In this document: positions 1 through 9,092 of the stretch, in pieces
Layout of the letters: every line of letters begins with the position of its first letter
How positions within the stretch are numbered: the stretch's first letter is position 1
DNA from: Saprospiraceae bacterium
GTDB lineage: Bacteria > Bacteroidota > Bacteroidia > Chitinophagales > Saprospiraceae
NCBI GenBank assembly: GCA_026129545.1
Contig: JAHCHX010000001.1
Coordinates: forward strand, 2,851,501-2,915,500
DNA length: 64,000 nt
Direction of reading: 5' to 3'
Made by a program: the position numbers and the translations under genes
Notes under the pieces: model-generated
Database searches by the model: none
Told to the model about the DNA's origin: nothing
What the model saw: the letters and a program-made list of their open reading frames with translations, nothing else

Positions 1-84
1 GATGCGTGTGCGGTGCATGAGCAAACCCGGCGGTTTGTTGATGGCCACAAAATGCTCGTCGGAGTAAAGAATGGGGAAGGACAT
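1..84 (-). CDS. tRNA pseudouridine synthase, TruC/RluA type (N-terminal fragment)
   Basis: Only the first 28 codons are in the window; the gene runs off the left edge. The minus-strand translation begins MSFPILYSDEHFVAINKP and continues PPGLLMHR, which is the characteristic N-terminus of the RluA/TruC pseudouridine synthase family (I-Y-x-D-x-x-x-x-x-N-K-P-x-G-x-L-x-H). TruC modifies U65 in tRNA; RluA-type relatives act on rRNA, and the substrate cannot be told from this fragment. The ATG lies 20 nt downstream of the stop of the alpha/beta hydrolase gene on the same strand, so the two may be co-transcribed. Confidence 0.7.
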   Translation of the reverse strand, partial: MSFPILYSDEHFVAINKPPGLLMHRTRI

Positions 85-103
85 GGCGCGAAGATACGAA
101 GCG

Positions 104-931
104 TCAGGCCCGCATTCGCGTCGCCTCTTTTATTTCGGCGTGGAGTATATCGTAGAGCAAATCATGGTAGAGCGGGAAGTCTGGCAGATTATTGTGACCA
201 GCCCCGTTGATGGGGTGCAGGGTGATTTGTTCCGGCACAAGGGCTTTGAGCATCTCGCTCTGGCGGAATGGGATGAGCCGGTCTTTCACCCCATGCAGTA
301 TATGGATGGGACATTGAACCTTCCTGATGAAACGGTCGGTTCGGATATGATAGCGCAGCAGCCAACGAATCGGCAGAATAAACCCGTAGCGTGATATGTG
401 GTAGAGAAACGAATAATAAGGGCAATCAAGAATGAGAATGTGCGGTTGATTCCAAGAGGCGATGCGAGCGGCCAACCCGCTTCCGAGCGAACGCCCATAC
501 AACACGATGCGCTCCTCGCCATACTCTCGAGCCAGCCATTTGTACACCTGCTGCAAGTCGGCATACAGTATTTGTTCCGTGCGTCGGCCCTTGCTTTTGC
601 CAAACCCCCGATAGTCGAGAATGAAAAAATCGTAGCCTTTGCCCACAAAGTCCTTTGCGAACTTGCCCCAACCCTTGATGCTGCGCGAGTTGCCCTTGAT
701 ATAAAAAACCACCCCCTTGCTATTGGGCACGCGAAAATGAAGCGCGTTCACCACACCGCCATCCTCCATGTCGAAATTGACCTCAGTGAATGGAAAAGGG
801 TATTGGTAAGAAAACCACTTGGGCAGCCGTTCGGGGCGAAAAAAAAACAAATCTTGCGCGAAGTAAAACACCACGCACAGACCGACGTACACCACGCCCA
901 CCCAAGAGAGTATGCTTATCCAGAACACCAT
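104..931 (-). CDS. Membrane-anchored alpha/beta hydrolase (ABHD13/Bem46-like)
   Basis: This 275-residue protein has an N-terminal hydrophobic segment (about residues 3-28), suggesting a membrane anchor, followed by an alpha/beta-hydrolase fold. The nucleophile elbow GRSLGSG is near residue 148, the candidate acid is in HGVKDRLIP near 217 and the catalytic His is in GAGHNN near 246. The oxyanion region YIKGNSRS precedes the strand FFILDYRGFGKSKG, typical of Bem46/ABHD13-like serine hydrolases. The substrate is unknown. It lies just upstream of the pseudouridine synthase gene on the same strand. Confidence 0.85.
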   Translation of the reverse strand: MVFWISILSWVGVVYVGLCVVFYFAQDLFFFRPERLPKWFSYQYPFPFTEVNFDMEDGGVVNALHFRVPNSKGVVFYIKGNSRSIKGWGKFAKDFVGKGYDFFILDYRGFGKSKGRRTEQILYADLQQVYKWLAREYGEERIVLYGRSLGSGLAARIASWNQPHILILDCPYYSFLYHISRYGFILPIRWLLRYHIRTDRFIRKVQCPIHILHGVKDRLIPFRQSEMLKALVPEQITLHPINGAGHNNLPDFPLYHDLLYDILHAEIKEATRMRA

Positions 932-1108
932 GTGAGGTCTTCGTTTGCGCGAATGTAACGGCCTTCAGGTGATGTGACCAAAATTTGGGCACCGACTTTT
1001 TTGGCAAACACTCGCTGTTAATCTTTGGCTAATCCCAACCGACGTGCGGTTGCCTTGCGTCTGTTTCATCGTTTATAGCCCGAACCATACCACAACGCAC
1101 TTTTATCC

Positions 1109-1837
1109 ATGCTTAAAAAATCACTCTTGCTCGTCATCGCCCTCCTGACCCTCCAACTTGGCAATGCCCAATTGGATGGGTTAATCAAAAAAACTGAAAA
1201 AGCCCTCAAAGGGGGCGGGCTTTCCCAAGAAGAGGCCGGAAACGGCCTGAAAGAAGCGCTCAACGCTGGCATAAGCGAAGCCGTGGACTTCCTTTCCGCC
1301 AAAGACGGCTACTTTAAAAGCCCGTACAAAATCCTCGTCCCGGAAGAAGCCCAAGTGGTGGTGGACAAGCTCAAGACCGTGCCGGGCTTCACCAACATCG
1401 AAGCTGACCTGACAGAGCGCATGAACCGCGCCGCCGAGGATGCCGCCACCAAAGCAAAACCCATTTTCATGTCCGCCATCAAGAAAATGACTTTTCAGGA
1501 CGCGCTCAACATCCTCATGGGCAATCAGGACGCAGCCACCCGATATTTGGAAAAAACGACCAGCACCCAGCTCTACACGGAGTTTTTGCCCGTCATTCAA
1601 AGCTCGCTGGACAAAGTGAACGCACGCGAATACTGGCGCAACGCCGTCACGGCCTACAACAAACTTCCGCTTGTCACCAAGACCAACCCAGAGCTAGATG
1701 ACCACGTCACCAAGAAAGCGCTGGTAGGGATGTTCAGCCTTGTCGAAAAAAAGGAAAAAGGCATTCGCACCGATGTCGGACAGCGCAACAGCCCCTTGTT
1801 GAAAAAAGTCTTTGCCGAGCAAGACAAGAAAAAATAG
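1109..1837 (+). CDS. DUF4197 domain-containing exported protein
   Basis: A 242-residue protein with a Sec signal peptide (MLKKSLLLVIALLTLQLGNAQ). The mature helical part, with GLSQEEAGNGLKEAL, FKSPYKILVPEE and a C-terminal lysine-rich end, matches the DUF4197 family found across Bacteroidota and Proteobacteria. The family's function is unknown; a periplasmic location follows from the signal peptide. The gene is monocistronic: it is separated from the minus-strand hydrolase by about 180 nt and followed by a clear hairpin. Confidence 0.85.
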   Translation: MLKKSLLLVIALLTLQLGNAQLDGLIKKTEKALKGGGLSQEEAGNGLKEALNAGISEAVDFLSAKDGYFKSPYKILVPEEAQVVVDKLKTVPGFTNIEADLTERMNRAAEDAATKAKPIFMSAIKKMTFQDALNILMGNQDAATRYLEKTTSTQLYTEFLPVIQSSLDKVNAREYWRNAVTAYNKLPLVTKTNPELDDHVTKKALVGMFSLVEKKEKGIRTDVGQRNSPLLKKVFAEQDKKK

Positions 1838-1877
1838 CAGGGAAATGCCCGCGCGACTACCTGTTTTTTAAACACAG

Positions 1878-1912
1878 AAAGCCGCAAGAGTTTGGGACAC
1901 TCTTGCGGCTTT
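1878..1912 (+). terminator. Rho-independent type hairpin after the DUF4197 gene
   Basis: A perfect 14-bp inverted repeat (AAAGCCGCAAGAGT and its complement) around a 7-nt loop begins 40 nt after the stop codon. The stem's A and T ends would allow it to work in both directions. Confidence 0.8.
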
Positions 1913-1940
1913 CGCCTTTAAACCAATGGAAATCAAATAA

Positions 1941-2069
1941 TTATTTGGGGAAATCGAGAATGAAATTGCGATTGTAGAGCAACAAAAGCAGCGCCACGAA
2001 GAAAAACAGCCCCATAAAGAGGTAGAGTATGCAGTAGCCCTTGCCGCGAGAGTTTTGGATGTTGTCCAT
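1941..2069 (-). CDS. Small membrane protein, 42 residues
   Basis: This short ORF starts at MDNIQNSRGKGYCILYLF and contains one strong transmembrane segment (about residues 13-33, rich in F and L) followed by NRNFILDFPK. An in-frame upstream ATG at 2132 would give 63 residues. It stands alone between the DUF4197 terminator and the mutL promoter region. Support is only the good hydrophobic profile and lack of competing ORFs, so it may be spurious. No function can be assigned. Confidence 0.4.
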   Translation of the reverse strand: MDNIQNSRGKGYCILYLFMGLFFFVALLLLLYNRNFILDFPK

Positions 2070-2244
2070 GTCAATTATCCGTATTGTGGTGATGCAAAAA
2101 AGTCCGGCAAAAATATAAAGCCTGCCCAACAATCCACTTGACAGCCCTTTTTTTTCGCGTGTTCAGAATGTTTTTAAAAAACAAGCCCTCGAAACACCAG
2201 CCGCCGAAAGCAAGAAACTATCCGAACATAAACGAAAATCGCGG

Positions 2245-2252
2245 TATCTTTG
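2245..2252 (+). promoter_or_regulatory. Bacteroidota -7 promoter element upstream of mutL
   Basis: TATCTTTG is an exact match to the Bacteroidota consensus TAnnTTTG, 62 nt ahead of the preferred mutL ATG. No convincing -33 TTTG element was found at the expected distance. Confidence 0.5.
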
Positions 2253-2313
2253 CCAGAAACGCGCGTCTTCTTTGAGCTGCAAACAAACAAAAACTACGGA
2301 CGCGCTCCCGACC

Positions 2314-4176
2314 ATGACCGACGTTATTCAACTGTTGCCGGATAATGTGGCCAACCAAATTGCCGCCGGAGAAGTGGTGCAACGCCCATCCTCAGTGGTG
2401 AAAGAGTTGATGGAAAATGCCATTGACGCAGGTGCCACTCAAATAAAACTCATCGTACGCGACGCGGGAAAAACCCTCATACAAGTCATAGATAATGGCT
2501 GCGGAATGTCGGAAACCGATGCCCGCATGAGTTTTGAGCGCCACGCCACTTCCAAAATCAGAGAAGCCAAAGACCTGTTTGCCATCAATACGATGGGTTT
2601 CAGAGGAGAAGCATTGGCCTCCATCGCTGCCGTTGCGCAAGTGGAAATGCGCACCCGCCGCGCCACCGACGAATTGGGCGTACGCCTCATGGTGGAGAGC
2701 TCCTCCGTGAAAACACAGGAGGCCTGCCAATGCCCTCCCGGAACAAGTATCTCGGTTAAAAACTTGTTTTTCAACGTCCCGGCTCGCCGCAATTTCCTGA
2801 AAAGCGACCCCGTGGAAATGCGCCACATCCTCGACGAATTTCAACGGGTGGCAATGGCCAACCCCGACCTCTTCTTTTCCCTGCACCACAACGACCAAGA
2901 GATTTTTCACCTCCCACCCGGCAACTTGCGCCAGCGCGTGGTCAAGATTTTTGGCGAAATCGTCAACAAAAAACTCGTGCCCGTGCAGCAGGAAACCGAC
3001 ATCTTGAAAATAAGCGGCTTCGTAGGCAAACCAGACTATTTCAAAAAGGCGCGGGGCGAGCAGCTCTTTTTCGTCAATAAAAGATTCATCAAAAGCAACT
3101 ACCTCCACCATGCCGTGGTGAGCGCCTACGAGGATTTGCTGCCCTCCGATACCTTCCCACTCTACGTCCTTTTTCTCGACATTGACCCCACGCGCATTGA
3201 CATCAACGTGCATCCCACCAAACAGGAAATCAAATTCGACGACGAAAAATTAGTCTATAACTACCTGAAAGTCAGCGTCCGCCACGCGCTGGGCAGCCAC
3301 AACGTCACCCCGACGCTCGACTTTGAACAGGAGCCTGCTTTTCAAGCCACGCCCACACGCATCCCCTCCTTGCGACCCGAAGCGGAGCGCCCTGCTTCGG
3401 TGGGCGAATACCGCCCCCGCCGCGACAACGACCCCCGACACGACGACAACCTGCGCCACTGGCAGCGCCTCTACGAAGGATTGGAGACAGTAGAAAAAAA
3501 TGTCCCCGCTACGGAAAATAGCGATGTTGAGATGGCGTCCGCACTCAATTTTGAAATCCGAAGTAGTGCCGAGAACTTTACCATGGACGACGATGCCGGC
3601 TCTTTCTCAAAAGGCCAAAAAGAGCCGTATCAGATTCACGGGCAATACATCGTGAGCCACCTCAAATCGGGTTTTTTGCTCATTGACCAACAAGCAGCCA
3701 GCGAACGCATTCTCTACGAACGATACTTGGATGCCTTGGGCAACCAGCCCATCGCCACGCAGAAAATGCTGTTCCCAAAAACGCTGGAACTACCCGCCGC
3801 CGATGCTGCCCTGCTGCGCGACATCCTCGACGAAGTGAACCGACTGGGTTTTGAAATCGCGGCATTTGGGGGCAATGCGTTCATCATTCACGGCACTCCT
3901 GCCGACCTGAGCGGCATCTCGGAAGAATCCTTGCTGGAAAAAGTGCTGGCGCAATACAAGGACAATTTGGAACTTGAGCTCGGCACACAAGACAATCTGG
4001 CTCGCTCAATGGCTCGCAATGCCGCCTTGAGGCGTGGCCAGCCACTTACCGTGGCGGAAATGCAAGACCTGATTGACCGCCTCTTTGCTTGCGTCGTGCC
4101 GTTCAGCAGCCCGTCGGGGCGGAGCTGTTTCATCACTTTTGAATTGGAGGAGCTGCAGAAACGGTTTGGCGGGTGA
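2314..4176 (+). CDS. mutL: DNA mismatch repair protein MutL
   Basis: A 620-residue MutL. The GHKL ATPase motifs are intact: ENAIDAG (residues 34-40), DNGCGM (about 61) and GFRGEALASI (about 96). The FFNVPARRNFL and DVNVHPTKQEI regions of the N-terminal half are also present. A variable linker (about 340-430) precedes the C-terminal dimerisation domain. The metal-binding endonuclease motif usually written DQHA(x)2E(x)4E reads DQQAASERILYE, with Gln in place of His, so nicking activity is likely but not certain. It couples MutS mismatch recognition to strand removal. I chose the ATG at 2314 because MTDVIQLLPDNVANQIAAGE is the conserved start; a TTG in frame at 2272 is less likely. Confidence 0.97.
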   Translation: MTDVIQLLPDNVANQIAAGEVVQRPSSVVKELMENAIDAGATQIKLIVRDAGKTLIQVIDNGCGMSETDARMSFERHATSKIREAKDLFAINTMGFRGEALASIAAVAQVEMRTRRATDELGVRLMVESSSVKTQEACQCPPGTSISVKNLFFNVPARRNFLKSDPVEMRHILDEFQRVAMANPDLFFSLHHNDQEIFHLPPGNLRQRVVKIFGEIVNKKLVPVQQETDILKISGFVGKPDYFKKARGEQLFFVNKRFIKSNYLHHAVVSAYEDLLPSDTFPLYVLFLDIDPTRIDINVHPTKQEIKFDDEKLVYNYLKVSVRHALGSHNVTPTLDFEQEPAFQATPTRIPSLRPEAERPASVGEYRPRRDNDPRHDDNLRHWQRLYEGLETVEKNVPATENSDVEMASALNFEIRSSAENFTMDDDAGSFSKGQKEPYQIHGQYIVSHLKSGFLLIDQQAASERILYERYLDALGNQPIATQKMLFPKTLELPAADAALLRDILDEVNRLGFEIAAFGGNAFIIHGTPADLSGISEESLLEKVLAQYKDNLELELGTQDNLARSMARNAALRRGQPLTVAEMQDLIDRLFACVVPFSSPSGRSCFITFELEELQKRFGG

Positions 4177-4198
4177 GTGGCTTTCCAAGCCTATTGAG

Positions 4199-4465
4199 TC
4201 ATTCTTCCTTCGGCAATTCAAAATCGAACAACTCCTTTGGATGGACATCCAACGCTTGGGCAATCTTGAAAACTTGACTAAGCCCGGCATTGATGATGCC
4301 TCGCTCCATTCGACTTATCTGGCTGAGTTCGGAGTCGGCCTTCCATGCCAACGCCTCTTGCGAGAGGCCTTGAGATTCTCTCAACGCTCTCATTCTCTTG
4401 CCGAAAGCTCTAAGCCCAGCCGGATAAGTGGTGTATTTCACACTACGAGGTTCAAGAGGTTGCAA
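4199..4465 (-). CDS. XRE-family HTH transcriptional regulator
   Basis: An 88-residue protein that is essentially one Cro/C1 helix-turn-helix domain: LRESQGLSQEALAWKADSE forms the HTH core, followed by LSQISRMERG, VFKIAQALDV and HPKELFDF. The longest reading frame starts at a TTG (4465); a GTG at 4441 is an equally plausible start. Its promoter overlaps a perfect inverted repeat just upstream, which argues for autorepression. It is convergent with mutL (22 nt between stops) and divergent from the lipoprotein gene at 4609. The regulated targets are unknown. Confidence 0.85.
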   Translation of the reverse strand: MQPLEPRSVKYTTYPAGLRAFGKRMRALRESQGLSQEALAWKADSELSQISRMERGIINAGLSQVFKIAQALDVHPKELFDFELPKEE

Positions 4466-4473
4466 ATAAACAA

Positions 4474-4493
4474 TTTAGGCAAATTTACCTAAA
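4474..4493. promoter_or_regulatory. Operator/promoter of the XRE regulator
   Basis: The segment TTTAGGCAAATTTACCTAAA is an inverted repeat with 6-bp arms TTTAGG/CCTAAA. On the minus strand its centre reads TAAATTTG, an exact TAnnTTTG -7 element. A repressor bound to the repeat would cover the promoter, fitting autoregulation by the adjacent XRE protein. Confidence 0.6.
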
Positions 4494-4608
4494 TTGCAAA
4501 AAGCCTTTACGTTTGTCGCGGCAAAACATTTTTTCACCCGACGGCAAAGGCATCCCCACCAGCGCGCAAGGCAGGAAAAACCTAAGGCTGTCAAAACATC
4601 TTCATTTT

Positions 4609-5628
4609 ATGAATAACCTCTCATTGGTCGGGTTTCGACCTCTTGCTGCCTTGCTTTTGCTCGTCTCCATCCTTTTTGGCTGCAAGAAAGACTGCATTGA
4701 ACAACCTCCTTCCCCTTCGTTCAGCCGAGCCATAACATTGGAAGAGGTGATTGCCAAGTATGGCAAACATGGCGTGGCCGAACGTACTGACGAAAAATTG
4801 CCCCTAGATTTGATTCCGAATTGGGCCAGCGCATATACCTACAGCAAAGCATCCGTGCCTGTCATCCTCACTGCGCTCGATACCGCGTCGCTTTATCAGG
4901 ACAACTGGCACGGCGGGAATCTCGCTTTTTACAAAGACGGTCTGGGAGTCATACAAAGCGTTTTGCTGGCTTGGCAAGCAGATTCGCTGTCACCATATAC
5001 ATCGAACAAAGCACCATTGGATTCAACGAGTCTTTTCAATGGCATGATGATGATAGATGACCAAGACACGTTGAGAAAAGTCGCCCGATTGCTCCATGGA
5101 AAGATAGTAAAAGCGAAAGGCGGCGCCACGGCAGTTCAGGATATTTCGCTGGACGGCTTGGTTGTCGGCGGAGCGCAGAACAGATGCTGTTGGCAACCGC
5201 GCCAAAGAAACTGGTGGAATGTGTTTTGGAGGGAAGTTGGCGAATTGTTGGAGGATATCGGAAATTTTTTTGCAGGACAGCAAATATGGGATGATGTTAC
5301 AGGACCAAACATATATTATGGAGCAGGCTCTTTCTTTTTTGACTCGGGATTTATCCTTAACACAAGCAACTATTCACCTCCCGGCGGTGTGGGGATGTTT
5401 GAGCAACAGTTCGCAGCTCAGATGAGCACCTGCACAACGATTAGGGAGTATATCGAATCAATTGGAGGAACGCCGCCGGGGTACGGCCAGGGCAAACGCA
5501 TCAAAATCGACGAAAAAATGAACGCAGAGGCTACCTTTCCGGCAAAAACAATTTGTGATGAGAAGTACGCAAAATCGGCTGGGCAATCTGCTGGAAGCCT
5601 TTGGCTCTGTCGAAGACCCTCGAATTGA
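4609..5628 (+). pseudogene. Lipoprotein gene with 3' end replaced by ISAs1 remnant
   Basis: The start MNNLSLVGFRPLAALL leads into a lipobox ending SILFGC, so the product is a lipoprotein. Residues 45-315 show no family I recognise; there is a tryptophan-rich stretch (WQPRQRNWWNVFW). Around position 5555 the reading frame runs into the start of an ISAs1-type transposase and continues out of frame over it, ending KSAGQSAGSLWLCRRPSN. The last 25 or so residues are therefore not native and the original C-terminus is missing. It may still be expressed as a truncated lipoprotein. Confidence 0.6.
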
Positions 5629-6822
5629 CCGCAGTAAGTTGTATCCACTCATTGAAATTCTGTTTTTGACTACCAGTGCTGTGCTGAGTGGTTTTGAGGA
5701 ATGGGATGAGATAGTTGATTTTGGGGAAGAGAAACTCGATTGGTTGCGCAAATATTTGTCCTACGAGAACGGTATTCCGTCGCATGACACAGTAAATCGG
5801 GTAATTTCGATGATTGATTATCGAGTGTTCGAAGCATGCTTCATCAATTGGGCGACAATGGACATCGAACTTCCTCAGGGCACTGTGATTAGCATTGATG
5901 GCAAGAAACTGCGGGGCAGCGCCACCAAAAAAGAACAACAAACGCCACATGCACGGGGTGGCAAATCGGCCGTCCATTTGATTCATGACTGGTGTCATGA
6001 ATTGCAACTATGTCTGGCTCAATACAAAACCGATACGAAATCAAACCGAAATCACAGCCATACCGGTCATTTTGGATTTTTTGGAAATTTCTGGGTGCAT
6101 TATCACTCTGGATGCCATGGGGTGCCAAAAAACGATTACTGAAAAGATCGTCGACAAAGGCGGTGACTACATTATGGGGTTAAAAGACAATCAAGAAGCG
6201 CTTAGTTTAGCAGTCTTCACGGCATTCTCCAAGCAAGAGGAACAAGCCAATGCGGACAAAGAACTTTGGGAAGTGAAAAATCACGGCAGAAAAGAATCCC
6301 GGCTTTGCCGCGTACTACCTGCCGAAGCGCTTCCTTCTTGGGGTCGGGCACCTGATTGGAAAGGATTAAAATCAGTTGTTGAAATTCAATCCCAACGCAC
6401 GATCCTCTCAACTGGTGTCGTAGAAAATGAAACTCGATATTATACCTCGCGCCGCCAAGTTTTCAGCATCGTCTAGGGTAACGTTTACTAAACTTTTGAA
6501 GTTTAGTAAACGTGATCTCATCCTTCCAACCATGCTGAAAACTTGGCGGCACGAGGTATATATCAGTAGTTTAGCCATGGATGCCCCGGCTTTTAATCGA
6601 CTTGTCCGTTCCCATTGGAATGTGGAAAATCAACTGCACTGGGCACTGGATGTCGTCTTCGGTGAAGACCAAAGCAGAAAACGAATCCGAAATGCCGCAC
6701 AAAACTTTTCTACGGTCCGAAAAATGACCCTCAACCTTTTGAAGGCCAAAACTGAAAAAATCAGTGTCAACAGAAAACGTAACAAATGCGCTCTATCCGA
6801 TCAATATCGGGAAAAAAACCTC
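5555..6822 (+). pseudogene. ISAs1-family transposase, frameshifted and MITE-interrupted
   Basis: Three frames together give an ISAs1 DDE transposase. Frame one (5555 to about 6047) has DPRIDRSKLYPLIEILFL, GIPSHDTVNRV and SIDGKKLRGS. Frame two (to 6440) has ITAIPVILDFL, ITLDAMGCQKTI and GGDYIMGLKDNQ. Frame three (from 6561) has RSHWNVENQLHWALDVVFGE and the C-terminus. The first break is a frameshift near 6047; the second is the 120-bp MITE at 6441-6560, inserted exactly between TRYY and ISSL. No terminal repeats were found, and both ends are fused to flanking genes, so this is an immobile relic. Confidence 0.85.
6441..6560. mobile_element. 120-bp MITE-like element, copy 1
   Basis: A non-coding element with long terminal inverted repeats (TATACCTCG then GCCGCCAAGTTTTCAGCAT, mirrored at the other end) and an inner palindrome CGTTTACTAAACTT. 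It is inserted in the ISAs1 transposase gene. An identical copy lies at 8967-9086. Confidence 0.75.
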
Positions 6823-7150
6823 GGTTTTGATGCGTTTGCCCTGGGACGAGTACGACTTCCCGGAAGAACGGGGCAACCCGACGGGGCGTGTCGCAGCGGG
6901 CGGGTTAAAAATATATCCCGTCCCGGCAAGCGACCAATTGGTCGTCACCTGGCCTGCGCTGTCGGCAAGTGCCGATGCTCAGATTCAGGTTGTTGACCTC
7001 TTGGGCAGACAGCATCTTTCCCAACCGATTGGCGCAAAAGAAGTTAATCGAGTGCTTGGTGTGGCCAACCTGCCAGAGGGCGTTTATTTCTTGGTCATCC
7101 GTGACAAGGGCAAAGTAGCGCACCGCGCAAAATTCATCGTTCAACACTAA
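6800..7150 (+). pseudogene. C-terminal fragment of a T9SS-exported protein
   Basis: The frame reads through RLPWDEYDFPEERGNP into GGLKIYPVPASDQLVVTWP, then LPEGVYFLVIRDKGK and a basic tail, which is a complete T9SS type A sorting domain. There is no signal peptide or body in front: the sequence runs directly out of the ISAs1 transposase remnant. This is the orphaned 3' end of a gene destroyed by the insertion. It could be the other half of the truncated gene to the left of the IS, but that gene starts as a lipoprotein, so the connection is uncertain. Confidence 0.65.
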
Positions 7151-7208
7151 ACCTTCACCCATCGGCGGTGCGGAATCATTCTGCACCGCCGATTATTTTT
7201 TAACGAAG

Positions 7209-8714
7209 ATGAGATACTTATGCTCGATATTCCTGTTGATGTGCTGGACGAATGTGATTAATGCACAGCAGACTACTTTCTCCAAAGTTTTCTCTAATTT
7301 TCAGTTAAATCCAGAGAACGGAGTTATTGTCAAAGAAATAAATGACGGATATTTACTCTTATCTTTCTCATCTTGTTTAAATAAAAACAAAGAGTGTTGT
7401 ACTCTAACTAAATTAGACCAATACGGTGACATAGAATGGTTCAAACAATATCCTTTTCATCAGGGATCAAACACATTGGTTGTGCATAATGACCTGATCT
7501 ATGTAGCAGGCCATACAAATGAATCCAATTCCCGGTATACCTTATACTGTATTGATAGCCTTGGGGAAGTTGTTTGGAATAAAGTCTACGGTGACTCGAC
7601 TAAGAACAATAAATTTCCAAGATTGGCTCTTTGGGGCGACAAATGGGTGCTTTGTGGAGGACAAGACCGCAATATCAATAATATCGCTGCTCAAATTTTA
7701 TATTTTGTAATTTCAGACATTAACGGTAATCAGTTAAATGAAATCTATTACGGTAGTGATAATTTAGCAACTATTGCCGTTAAATCGATCGCAAGCACTA
7801 ATGGTGATTGTATATCAAGTTTCGTGTACTGTCCAGGTGGCTGTTTTTTGGATTTCAAAGCAGGAGTTGTAGCATTTGATACAAGTGGCAATCTTAAATG
7901 GGGGCTTGATCTACCTTACTCATTTGATCCATATGAATGTTTAATATCACAGGTTGATTCTCATCATCTCGCTGTCAAATGGTACGTTGACAACACGACC
8001 ATACCAAACCATGACCTTACCCCACCTGCCATCTTTTTCACGGACATGTCGGGCAATGTGTTGGACACCGTTGTATTCCAAAACCAGACCCTTAAGGAAA
8101 TCAGGAACATGGAGCCTGTATGGGAAAAAGGTCTTATCGGCTGTGGGTACGAATACCCTAACTATATCAACTTAAGCAGTCCCAAGTTATTCGGCTGGCT
8201 GTTCAGAATGGACGAAAACCGTGAAGTGCTTTGGGAGCGCTCGTACATAGACAGCACCTATCAAGGTCGAACTTTCGGCTTGCAGCACGTTATCCCCACC
8301 AGCGACGGCGGCTACTTGGCCACAGGAACCATCACCAATTATATGACCGGGGTTTGGGAGTCGCACAACTGGCTGCTCAAACTGGACTCCATGGGCTGCC
8401 TCGAACCGGGTTGTGGCAATATCAACTACATCACCGATACCAAAGAGGCAGTTTTTTTGAAAGGCAAAGACATCAAGATTTACCCCAATCCGGCGAGCGA
8501 CTATGTACAGGTGGAGTTCCCGGCGGATTTTGACATTGGGCAAAACGTTCGCGCAGTTTTGGTGTCCAATGGAGGCCGTATCGTCAGGCAGGAAAAAATA
8601 AACGCTCCTAAAGCCCAACTCAACCTGTCGGGCATCACGTCAGGCACATATTATCTGATGATCCGTCGGGAGAATGAGATTATTGGGAGTAAACGAATCA
8701 TTGTTCATCACTAA
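7209..8714 (+). CDS. T9SS-exported beta-propeller-like protein
   Basis: A 501-residue protein with a signal peptide (MRYLCSIFLLMCWTNVINAQ). Repeats of the type TKLDQYGDIEWFKQYP, YCIDSLGEVVWNKVYG and FRMDENREVLWERSY suggest a beta-propeller. The C-terminal sorting domain IKIYPNPASDYVQVEFP begins near residue 420 and ends with SKRIIVHH. It is expected at the cell surface or secreted through T9SS, with removal of the sorting domain. The first two thirds are more A/T-rich than the last third, which hints at domain exchange. The function is unknown. Confidence 0.85.
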   Translation: MRYLCSIFLLMCWTNVINAQQTTFSKVFSNFQLNPENGVIVKEINDGYLLLSFSSCLNKNKECCTLTKLDQYGDIEWFKQYPFHQGSNTLVVHNDLIYVAGHTNESNSRYTLYCIDSLGEVVWNKVYGDSTKNNKFPRLALWGDKWVLCGGQDRNINNIAAQILYFVISDINGNQLNEIYYGSDNLATIAVKSIASTNGDCISSFVYCPGGCFLDFKAGVVAFDTSGNLKWGLDLPYSFDPYECLISQVDSHHLAVKWYVDNTTIPNHDLTPPAIFFTDMSGNVLDTVVFQNQTLKEIRNMEPVWEKGLIGCGYEYPNYINLSSPKLFGWLFRMDENREVLWERSYIDSTYQGRTFGLQHVIPTSDGGYLATGTITNYMTGVWESHNWLLKLDSMGCLEPGCGNINYITDTKEAVFLKGKDIKIYPNPASDYVQVEFPADFDIGQNVRAVLVSNGGRIVRQEKINAPKAQLNLSGITSGTYYLMIRRENEIIGSKRIIVHH

Positions 8715-8725
8715 ATTTCGACAAC

Positions 8726-8926
8726 ATGAGACAGGTTATAATTCTAGTATCTCTGCTGGCTTTTGCTTCTTACTGCCAAAAAGAAGAAATCAATCCCACC
8801 GAATGCGAACAAAACTGTGCGCTTGAGCCACATGTTGGCTTTGGCAACGCGGCCATCCCAAAATATTATTTTGACCCAGTTAAAAAAAATGCAAGCAATT
8901 TATCTGGTGCGGTATGGGAGGCGTAG
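8726..8926 (+). CDS. Short lipoprotein-like ORF
   Basis: 66 residues with a hydrophobic N-terminus and lipobox-like FASYC followed by QKEEINPTE. It starts 11 nt after the stop of the preceding T9SS gene, so it is probably the second gene of that operon. It is short for its class and ends only 40 nt before a MITE-like element, so it may be a truncated gene. No family was recognised. Confidence 0.5.
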   Translation: MRQVIILVSLLAFASYCQKEEINPTECEQNCALEPHVGFGNAAIPKYYFDPVKKNASNLSGAVWEA

Positions 8927-8966
8927 TTCCATTTCAGACACTTAAAGGATGTGAAACCTGCGGGTG

Positions 8967-9086
8967 TATACCTCGCGCCGCCAAGTTTTCAGCATCGTCT
9001 AGGGTAACGTTTACTAAACTTTTGAAGTTTAGTAAACGTGATCTCATCCTTCCAACCATGCTGAAAACTTGGCGGCACGAGGTATA
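8967..9086. mobile_element. 120-bp MITE-like element, copy 2
   Basis: Identical in sequence and length to the copy at 6441-6560, with the same terminal inverted repeats. It sits between the short lipoprotein ORF and the stop codon of the HxlR gene, and marks the left border of the 9.1-12.4 kb accessory block. Confidence 0.75.
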
Positions 9087-9092
9087 AGCAAC

